From assembly GCA_905209765.1 (NCBI GenBank), contig CAJLUE010000001.1:1-64000 (forward strand): a stretch of 64,000 bases of DNA. Direction: 5' to 3'. The notes under the pieces are model-generated. The model searched no databases and had not been told where the DNA came from. It saw nothing but the letters and a program-made list of their open reading frames with translations. Made by a program: the position numbers and the translations under genes. Shown here one piece after another: positions 1 to 6,130 of this stretch (within the stretch, counting starts at the first letter, position 1; every line of letters starts with the position of its first letter). The stretch is from an uncultured Collinsella sp. (GTDB lineage: Bacteria > Actinomycetota > Coriobacteriia > Coriobacteriales > Coriobacteriaceae).

Positions 1-60
1 GTTTAAAACCGGGCTCGAACAAACACGCCTATTGACAATGGCTTTCTCATATTAGAGGGG

Positions 61-181
61 TCGACGCCGTTAAGGCATTGACCCCTTGAACTAAGTAACG
101 GCGCTGCCCAGCTATCACCCTTGGGCTGCCGTCGACCTTATTCTACCCACGGACATTGAGTTTAACAAATGGTTTTTCGGT
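61..181 (-). repeat. Duplicated structured intergenic repeat, copy 1
   Basis: About 120 bp here match 1151-1272 at roughly 80% identity by eye. Both copies contain ACGGCGCTGCCCA, a variable loop of about 10 nt, then TTGGGCTGCCGT, which folds into a hairpin. The stem halves are conserved while the loops differ, which suggests selection on structure. This copy lies just downstream of the SIMPL gene. On the minus strand it is followed by a 15-codon ORF (positions 50 to 3) that does not resemble the ORF beside copy 2. Function unknown. Confidence 0.7.
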
Positions 182-220
182 AGCGAAGCCTCAGTCCCTC
201 AGCCGCTCAGCACCTGTTTC

Positions 221-862
221 CTACTCCAGCCACCATTCCACATCCACGGAGCACTCGACCTCAATAGGCTCGGGCTCCAGCACCGTCTCCTCGGAGCCTC
301 CGGACGCCCCATCGGGAGCACACGCGGCAACACAGCATGTTCGACCATAGCCCGCCGCCCGACTGTTATACGAGATATGCTTGACGCCACCCAGCATAGA
401 CCCCGCCGCAACGGCAAGTGCCTGTGCGTTGCCGCGAGCACGTTCAACCGCACGGGCAATCAGGGTGTCTTCCGCCGCGCGCTGATCCGCCAACTCGAAT
501 CGAATGCTCATGTCGGCATGTGACTCACAGGTATTGAGTGCGGTCCACACAGCAGCAAAGTCAGTCGAATCGACAGGCGCGGCAACCGTACCGTACGCAT
601 AGTAGTTGTAGCCCACAATCGTCGCCTTCTTGCGCGTCGTCTGCGCATAACAAGTGTACCGACAGCATGTTAATTCGCTATCCAAACCAAAGGGCGCCAG
701 CGCGGCGGCTACGCGGGCGCGATCGGTGTTGTAATCCTCCAGGCACGATTCCTTGGTGGTGCGGCGACCACCAAAGCCAATGCTAAAGATCACGCGGTCG
801 GGCATAACCTCGTCCTCTATCTCGGCGCCAACGCTCACATAACCGGTCTTATCCATTGCCAT
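221..862 (-). CDS. SIMPL (DUF541) domain protein
   Basis: A 213-residue protein of the SIMPL/DUF541 family, whose members are mostly periplasmic or cytosolic proteins of poorly defined role in bacteria. The domain fills nearly the whole chain, from YVSVGAEIEDEVMPDRVIFSIG near the start to IEVECSVDVEWWLE at the end, the two edge strands typical of the fold. There is no signal peptide, and several Cys residues are scattered through it. I chose the ATG at 862 over the GTG at 880 because AAAGGA lies about 8 nt upstream of it. It appears monocistronic. The family call is fairly sure; the function is not known. Confidence 0.75.
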   Translation of the reverse strand: MAMDKTGYVSVGAEIEDEVMPDRVIFSIGFGGRRTTKESCLEDYNTDRARVAAALAPFGLDSELTCCRYTCYAQTTRKKATIVGYNYYAYGTVAAPVDSTDFAAVWTALNTCESHADMSIRFELADQRAAEDTLIARAVERARGNAQALAVAAGSMLGGVKHISYNSRAAGYGRTCCVAACAPDGASGGSEETVLEPEPIEVECSVDVEWWLE

Positions 863-1017
863 GGCATCCGTCCTTTCCACAAATGGCTACGTTGCGGTAA
901 GCGTAGCCGCCCGTGCGGACACAAAAATGGGATGCTGTGCCACGCGCGCCAGGCACGCGCCATGCAGATGGCCCCAAGAGAGTCGTCCACTCTATTCAAA
1001 TGGATGAAAAAGATTGA

Positions 1018-1052
1018 GGCCCGGTGACTTGAATCAGAGGTCATCCCGGGCC
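1018..1052 (-). terminator. Intrinsic terminator of the 29-codon ORF
   Basis: GGCCCGG-TGAC pairs with GTCA-CCCGGGCC across a short loop. On the minus strand the stem is followed by TCAATCTTTTT. It begins 2 nt after the stop codon of the small ORF at 1055-1144, which suggests that this ORF, or an RNA over it, is a discrete transcription unit. Confidence 0.6.
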
Positions 1053-1054
1053 CA

Positions 1055-1144
1055 TCAGAGCTCGTAGAGCTCTTGGTTGCTTTGGTCTCGCTCTTCACGG
1101 CGCTTATCGAACTTTCCGAGGCACTCAAGCAGCATTCGAAGCAT
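1055..1144 (-). CDS. Possible 29-aa small protein
   Basis: The ORF encodes MLRMLLECLGKFDKRREERD followed by QSNQELYEL and a TGA stop. It has a short hydrophobic, helix-like start and then a strongly charged, amphipathic tail. I see no clear Shine-Dalgarno sequence; ATG at 1144 or 1135 could serve as start. Support for a real gene comes from the intrinsic terminator directly after the stop and the structured repeat directly upstream. Too short for family assignment. It could be a small regulatory peptide, a type I toxin-like peptide, or not translated at all. Confidence 0.35.
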   Translation of the reverse strand: MLRMLLECLGKFDKRREERDQSNQELYEL

Positions 1145-1150
1145 AACAAG

Positions 1151-1272
1151 TCGCTGCCATTAAGGCACTGACCTCTTGACCAAGCAACGGCGCTGCCCAG
1201 TTCTTCACCACTTGGGCTGCCGTCAACTTTATTCTATCCGCGAGCATCTGGTTTACCAAATGGATTTTCGGT
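1151..1272 (-). repeat. Duplicated structured intergenic repeat, copy 2
   Basis: Second copy of the element at 61-181, in the same orientation. It fills the gap between the DUF4143 ATPase stop (1302) and the 29-codon ORF start (1144), so on the minus strand it would be the leader or promoter of the small ORF. The conserved hairpin ACGGCGCTGCCCA / TTGGGCTGCCGT is kept while the loop changes. Confidence 0.7.
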
Positions 1273-1301
1273 AAAGGAAGCACGGCACGCCCGCAAAACC
1301 A

Positions 1302-2597
1302 CTACGCCCCAAGTGCCGCCATGGGGATCACCGCCACGCCGTCGTCGCGTGTATAGGCAATGCTCCCCTTTCCAACCACGACCGCCAAAAACGCCGGCGC
1401 AGCATTCTGCGCGGCAGGGTTGGAGAGCATTTTCTTCTCCATCGCCTTGAGGTTTCTCGCTCCGTCGTCTGCCTTCGCATCGCTCAGTTTGACCTCGATG
1501 GCTCCCCAGCGCCCATCGTGCTCGACGATCAGATCGACCTCAAGGCCCTTCTCGTCGCGGAAATAATGGACGCTGTTGTCAACGCCGCCGTAGGTTGAAA
1601 GGAACACGCGCACGTCGCGCAGGACGAGATTCTCAAAGAGCATCCCCAGCGTTTGCATATCGCCAAGCAGCCGCTCAGGGGTAGCCCCCAGCAACGCCGC
1701 CGCAAGTGACGGGTCACAGAAGTAGCGCTTGGGGCGCACGCGAACGCGGGCCTTCGAGCGCATGGGCGGCTCCCATCCGCACAGGTCCTCGGTCAGCTTG
1801 AGCCTGTTGAAGAGGTCCAAGTACGCAGCGATGGTCCTCTCGTCGGGGCCCGCCTCACCGTACGAGGCATCCTTTACGAGCGTCTTGTACGTGACAGCCT
1901 GGCTCTCGTTCATGGCAAGAGCTCGCAAAAGGCCGTGTGCAAGCTCGGGCGACATGCCCTCGTCCAGCACGTTGACGTCGAGCACCGAGTGCACGTACTG
2001 GCTTGCCGTCTCTCGCGCAAGATCTTCCGAAAGCCCAAGATTTGCAGGCCAACCGCCCCTGCAGCACCAGCGGGCGACGTCATCCACCGTGCTCTCGCGA
2101 CGCTGAGGGGCAAAACCCTCGCCCTTAAAGAGGCTTGCCAGTGACACGAGCGGCTCGCCGTCGCCCGACTCACACAGGGCCATGGGGCGCATTGACAGAC
2201 GGGCGATCCTACCCGTGCCGGAATGACGAACATGGCTGCGCTCATCGCTTTTGAGCGCGGTCGAGCCCGTGAGCAAAAGTGTCCCGCGTTCGTTGCCGCT
2301 CGCGTCCACGAAACGCCGGGCGGCATCCCAAACCTCGGGCACCTCCTGCCATTCATCGACCAGGTGTGGCGCATCGCCGATGAGCGCCAGGCTTGGGTCG
2401 ACCTCTGCCGCCGCGCGCTGCGCAGGCTCATCGAGCCTGGAGACGCTCGCCGAGCGAGAGAGCGCCGTCCAGGTCTTGCCGCACCATTTGGGGCCGTTGA
2501 TCTCCACACAGCCAAACGCCCGCATAAGGGTGTCGAGGCGCTCCTCTATGAGCCGGGGCCTATATCCCTTTTGGGTCAATCTCTTTGGTGCATCCAT
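1302..2597 (-). CDS. AAA ATPase with DUF4143
   Basis: A 431-residue member of the AAA_14/DUF4143 ATPase family, common in gut anaerobes and of unknown cellular role. The ATPase domain is at about residues 20-150, with Walker A GPKWCGKT and Walker B HLVDEWQ. The C-terminal DUF4143 part, about 200-400, includes the PD-(D/E)XK-like stretch LEVDLIVEHDGRWGAIEVKL. The length is normal for the family. Just upstream is a five-unit 23-bp tandem array that could be its operator. The next gene upstream, also an ATPase with a nuclease-like tail, has its own palindrome, so the two probably respond to separate controls. Confidence 0.85.
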   Translation of the reverse strand: MDAPKRLTQKGYRPRLIEERLDTLMRAFGCVEINGPKWCGKTWTALSRSASVSRLDEPAQRAAAEVDPSLALIGDAPHLVDEWQEVPEVWDAARRFVDASGNERGTLLLTGSTALKSDERSHVRHSGTGRIARLSMRPMALCESGDGEPLVSLASLFKGEGFAPQRRESTVDDVARWCCRGGWPANLGLSEDLARETASQYVHSVLDVNVLDEGMSPELAHGLLRALAMNESQAVTYKTLVKDASYGEAGPDERTIAAYLDLFNRLKLTEDLCGWEPPMRSKARVRVRPKRYFCDPSLAAALLGATPERLLGDMQTLGMLFENLVLRDVRVFLSTYGGVDNSVHYFRDEKGLEVDLIVEHDGRWGAIEVKLSDAKADDGARNLKAMEKKMLSNPAAQNAAPAFLAVVVGKGSIAYTRDDGVAVIPMAALGA

Positions 2598-2633
2598 AGA
2601 CGGCCGTCCCTCTCTATCACGCGATATGCGAAA

Positions 2634-2735
2634 TTACGCCATTCTCAATGCTGATTTTACGCTACTTTCAATGTAGTTTTTACGCCATGACAGATGTAGT
2701 TTTTACGCCATTTTCATTGAAGGTTTTACGCTTTA
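2634..2735 (-). promoter_or_regulatory. 23-bp tandem array upstream of the DUF4143 ATPase
   Basis: The motif TTACGC begins at 2634, 2657, 2680, 2703 and 2726, an exact 23-bp period. Units read roughly TTACGCCATTTTCAATGTAG with substitutions between them. The array ends about 37 bp upstream of the ATPase start codon. The regular period, close to two helical turns, suggests cooperative binding of a protein on one face of the DNA. Confidence 0.6.
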
Positions 2736-2782
2736 CATCCTTAGCGCGACCCATTCCGAGTATCACATCAGAGCGCGCTTGG

Positions 2783-4174
2783 TTATCTCCGCTCACACAT
2801 CTCGGCAAACGAGATCAGCTTGACGTCTCCCCTACTCTCCGCGGCATCCCGACATCCCTGCGTAAAGCCACGCTTCGAGAAGATCACGTAGCTTTTATGC
2901 TGCCGCCTAAAGAGCTCGCTTCGGTACACGAGCTTTTGCAGCACGTCTTCGCTCACCGGTTCATTGCGCCATTTGCATTCCGCAAACAGTGCAGTGCCCT
3001 CGCCATCGTCAACAATCAAGTCAATTTCTTCCTGCGTATGCGTGCGATTATCCGTCCCCCACCAGCGCCCGACGCTCGCCGGAACCACATCGAGCTGGCC
3101 CGCCCGCGCGAGTTCGTACACATACTGCCTGCATATAAGCTCAAAGACCGTACCCATGTAATCCGATACGTGCGGTTCAATGCGCTTATACGCCATCTCG
3201 GCCATATCGTTTTGAATCAGCCCGATGTTCTGCGGAACAAACTTGTACCAGAACCTAAACATCTGGTCGCTCAGCAGATACACGGCTCGCTTATTGCTCG
3301 TTTCGTTTAGGGGCAGCTCGCGCTCGACAATCCCAAGCGACGCCAGCTTATCCACATAGCTCTTTACGTTGCTCGCAGGGATTCCCGTAGAGCTCGCAAT
3401 CTCCGAGATCTTCGAGCGCCCCTGAGCAATTGCTTGCACGATCGCATCATATTGCTCGGGATTGCGGCACTCTTGCAATAGCAGGTTACTTGGCTCCTCA
3501 AAGAGATAGCCCGTAGGAGTAAGAAAAAGACGTTTGATGTTGTCCTTGAGCGGTGCGGCCGGATCGACTTTCTCGATATATGCAGGAATGCCGCCCGTCA
3601 TGCCATAGCAAACTGCAGCGTCTTCGCGACTCATGCTCTGCCACAGGCCGAGGGTCGTCATAAAATCGAGCGGCATGATCTTAAACTGGGCCGTACGCCT
3701 ACCGTATAGCGGACTCTCGTAGCCCAGCACCTGCTCTTCCATAAACGAAAGCGACGACCCGCACAGGATAAGCATGAGCATGGTCTCTTTGTACAAGTGA
3801 TCGATCTTGTCTTGCAGCAACGAGCTGATCTCGGGATTCGATTGGGCGAGATAGGGATACTCGTCAATCACGACAATCAAACGTTCCGTGCGAGCCATGG
3901 TGGCCAATGCATCGAACGCCTCGTCAAAACTACGAAACGACACGCCTGCAGCACCAACCGAACCCGCGAGTATCGCCTGGCTAAAGCCGTGCAGGTTTGC
4001 CTCCGCATTGGTACGACGAGCTTGAAAGTAAATAGCCTTCTTGCCTTGGATGAACTCTGTGATAAGGCGCGTTTTACCCACACGACGGCGGCCGTAAATC
4101 ACAGGCATCTCAAAGGAGCCCGTGCCATACAGTCGATTGAGCTCGGACATTTCCGCTGTTCTTCCGATAAACAT
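2783..4174 (-). CDS. AAA ATPase with DUF234 C-terminal domain
   Basis: A 463-residue ATPase of the archaeal-ATPase family (ATPase_2) with a DUF234 C-terminus; the biological role of such proteins is unsettled. Residues 1-200 carry Walker A GRRRVGKT and Walker B LIVVIDEYPYL. A winged-helix segment lies at about 255-300 (ISEIASSTGIPASNVKSYVD). The tail has EEIDLIVDD and ALFAECKW, a PD-(D/E)XK-like nuclease signature. The ATG at 4174 follows GGGAAGGATG. A near-perfect 56-bp palindrome sits 15 bp upstream of the start, so autoregulation through the winged helix is plausible but inferred. Confidence 0.85.
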   Translation of the reverse strand: MFIGRTAEMSELNRLYGTGSFEMPVIYGRRRVGKTRLITEFIQGKKAIYFQARRTNAEANLHGFSQAILAGSVGAAGVSFRSFDEAFDALATMARTERLIVVIDEYPYLAQSNPEISSLLQDKIDHLYKETMLMLILCGSSLSFMEEQVLGYESPLYGRRTAQFKIMPLDFMTTLGLWQSMSREDAAVCYGMTGGIPAYIEKVDPAAPLKDNIKRLFLTPTGYLFEEPSNLLLQECRNPEQYDAIVQAIAQGRSKISEIASSTGIPASNVKSYVDKLASLGIVERELPLNETSNKRAVYLLSDQMFRFWYKFVPQNIGLIQNDMAEMAYKRIEPHVSDYMGTVFELICRQYVYELARAGQLDVVPASVGRWWGTDNRTHTQEEIDLIVDDGEGTALFAECKWRNEPVSEDVLQKLVYRSELFRRQHKSYVIFSKRGFTQGCRDAAESRGDVKLISFAEMCERR

Positions 4175-4189
4175 AGGGCCATCCTTCCC

Positions 4190-4245
4190 TTACGTTATAG
4201 ATAGCTATATTATACCTTCCTATAATATAGCTAGCTATAACGTAA
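4190..4245 (-). promoter_or_regulatory. 56-bp palindromic operator of the DUF234 ATPase
   Basis: The arms 4190-4214 and 4221-4245 are 25 bp long with one mismatch, separated by CCTTCC. They are AT-rich (TTACGTTATAG...CTATAACGTAA) in otherwise GC-rich DNA and lie directly upstream of the ATPase ribosome-binding site. This is the position expected for a repressor site overlapping the promoter. Confidence 0.65.
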
Positions 4246-4298
4246 TTCGATAAGTGGGCCACGCAAAAGGGACGCTACACCACCGCACGTGGACCGTT

Positions 4299-4348
4299 CC
4301 GGAAAATGTATCCCGTTCTGGAGCCAAAAACTGGGCCGTAGTTTCCGC
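4299..4348. repeat. Single unit of the 62-bp palindromic repeat family
   Basis: CCGGAAAATGTATCCCGTTCTGGAGCC followed by CTGGGCCGTAGTTTCCG matches the units of the tandem arrays near 5.7, 55.6 and 57.6 kb. The rest of 4246-4643 holds no gene. Besides this unit I see only the short direct repeat at 4568-4588. Confidence 0.6.
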
Positions 4349-4567
4349 AGGTACAAGACGACGATTCGCGGCCCTTATCACATGCCTTCAAATATGCAGT
4401 CAAGAAACACAAAACAGCAGATAGAATGCTCTTTTTCAAAAAAGTACACGTCCCGAAACTTACCAAGGCTTCATAACTAGCTACCGTTCACGGGTGCCGA
4501 TTACCGCCCGCCGATTCGGCTTCAAAAAATGGCGTCAAAACCAGGCTATCTACCTGCATGGTTAGAG

Positions 4568-4588
4568 TTTGGTCAGCTTTTGGTCAGC
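4568..4588 (+). promoter_or_regulatory. Direct repeat TTTGGTCAGC x2 upstream of the AbiEi-like gene
   Basis: TTTGGTCAGC occurs at 4568-4577 and again at 4579-4588, an 11-bp step, 56 bp before the start codon. AbiEi-type antitoxins autorepress from repeats in their promoters, so this could be an operator. The repeat is short and may be coincidental. Confidence 0.3.
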
Positions 4589-4643
4589 CGAGCGGCAAGT
4601 TCCGGCTGATACGTTTTTGCTACCCAAAAGGAGGCGGTAGCTC

Positions 4644-5642
4644 ATGACCCATTGCAATGACCAACTCATCGACCAACTGCTCACCCAAGCCGAACAAGAG
4701 GGGAGCTGTCTGATTCCCCCGAGCGCGGCGATCCGCAAAGCGCTCCTTCGGCGCACCGGCGGCACGGTCGTCTCGCCCATGCCGGGGCTGTTTACACGGA
4801 AGGCGCTCTGGGACGAACTCAACCGAGCGCAACGCCATTGCGAGATTATCCGCGCCCTTGCGATCATCCACCCCGATTGGACGTTCTGCTCGTTTTCAGC
4901 TGCCTGCCTGCTGGGGCTCGAGGTCTCGTGGCGACACCTGAATGTCGTGCATGTCTGCAGCTCGACAAAGCCGTCGGCTCGCCCGGGCGCACATATTCAG
5001 CGGCACCAGATTGAGCCGGCCGGAGCAATACGCAGAGCCGGCATATCGGTAACGCCGCCCATCCAAACGGTCACAGATTGCCTACTGCAAACTGGTTTTG
5101 CCGACGGCATGCCCATTGCCGATTCGGCGATCTTAAAGCTCGGCCTTGCGCGGGAACAGCTGATGGAGGCCGTTGAGCAACGAGCGACCGCCCGCAATGA
5201 TCGCGCGATTCGCACCGCCCTCACAACGCTTCGATATGCCGACGTCCGCGCCGAGAGCGGCGGGGAATCGGTCGCCCGCGCCGTCATGATCGAGACGGGC
5301 TTTGCGTCCGACTGGCTTCAATACGAGCTGACGGACCCCTTCGATTCGGCCAAGCCCATACGAACGGACTTTGCCTGGGAGCGCCAGGCGCGGGAACTCA
5401 CGCTGGGCGAGCTCGACGGGCTCATCAAATATACCGACCAGACCATGCTGGCCGGACGCACCACCGCCGAGGCGCTCGTTGCCGAACGACAGCGCGAGGC
5501 GCACCTATCGCTCTACGGTCACCCTCTGCTGCGCTTTACCATGAGCGAAATCCGCTCGGCAGGAGTGCTCGCCAAAAAGCTGCAGACGGCAGGCATCCGG
5601 CAGACCGCGCTGCCGACATGGCTCAACGACGTGGAGCTGTAG
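4644..5642 (+). CDS. AbiEi-like orphan protein with nuclease-like C-terminus
   Basis: A 332-residue protein resembling the actinobacterial 'type IV toxin-antitoxin AbiEi family antitoxin' group. Residues 1-180 look like the AbiEi region (PMPGLFTRKALWDEL, FCSFSAACLLGLEV). The C-terminal third has ESGGES, RTDFAWE and GELDGLIKY, an order of acidic and Lys residues fitting a VSR/DUF559-like PD-(D/E)XK fold. It starts at ATG 4644 after AAGGAGG. No AbiEii toxin gene is adjacent; it stands alone between repeat-rich gaps. Family assignment is from motif memory and moderately sure; activity is not established. Confidence 0.6.
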   Translation: MTHCNDQLIDQLLTQAEQEGSCLIPPSAAIRKALLRRTGGTVVSPMPGLFTRKALWDELNRAQRHCEIIRALAIIHPDWTFCSFSAACLLGLEVSWRHLNVVHVCSSTKPSARPGAHIQRHQIEPAGAIRRAGISVTPPIQTVTDCLLQTGFADGMPIADSAILKLGLAREQLMEAVEQRATARNDRAIRTALTTLRYADVRAESGGESVARAVMIETGFASDWLQYELTDPFDSAKPIRTDFAWERQARELTLGELDGLIKYTDQTMLAGRTTAEALVAERQREAHLSLYGHPLLRFTMSEIRSAGVLAKKLQTAGIRQTALPTWLNDVEL

Positions 5643-5715
5643 GAGCTGCTAGGCCGCGCATCGCCGGATCGCATCCCCCCTATCTGGGCCGCGTTTTCCC
5701 AACGGCCACGCCAAT

Positions 5716-6010
5716 GGAAAGCGCGTCCCAGTCTGGACACTCAAAACGGGATGCACTTTCCGCTGAGGTTCTATCCGGAAACCGTGTCCCACTCTGAGCG
5801 TCAATTCTGGGATGAACTTTCCGCCTGAGGGTTCAGCCGGAAACGGCATCCCACTCTGAAGCGAAATTCTGGGACGCAGTTTCCGGTTGAGGGCTGTTCC
5901 GGAAAGCGCATCCCATTCCGGGCGCGCATTCCGGGATGCAGTTTCCGTTTGAAGCCCCGTCCGGAAAGTACGCCCCATTCTGGAGCCGAAATCTGGGACG
6001 AATCTTCCGC
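5716..6010. repeat. 62-bp tandem palindromic repeat array (five units)
   Basis: Units starting with GGAAA begin at 5716, 5777, 5839, 5901 and 5963, a period of 61-62 bp, with a decayed unit just before at about 5666-5702. Each unit reads GGAAAGCGCATCCCA, about 18 variable bases, then TGGGATGCAGTTTCC, so it is itself a long inverted repeat. This array fills most of 5643-6130, where I see no gene. Confidence 0.75.
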
Positions 6011-6033
6011 ATGCGGAGGCGCTCCAAACAAAA

Positions 6034-6061
6034 GGCCCCGGCTCGCGATGGAGCTGGGGCC
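6034..6061 (-). terminator. Terminator of the purine operon
   Basis: GGCCCCGGCTC pairs with GAGCTGGGGCC around GCGATG. On the minus strand the stem is followed by TTTTGTTTGG. It lies about 70 bp downstream of the xanthine dehydrogenase stop codon. Confidence 0.7.
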
Positions 6062-6130
6062 AAAGGCGCAGCGTATGTAGTTGATGCTCAGTACGAACAG
6101 CCCGTCAACAATGGCTGTCCGCACCCTACC

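Noticed and set aside
3..50. 15-codon ORF MRKPLSIGVFVRARF beside repeat copy 1
   Set aside because: Too short, at the window edge and unlike the ORF beside copy 2, with no terminator visible.
835..1149. 104-codon ORF upstream of the SIMPL gene
   Set aside because: It runs through the terminator at 1018-1052 in a frame different from the better-supported 29-codon ORF and overlaps the SIMPL start.
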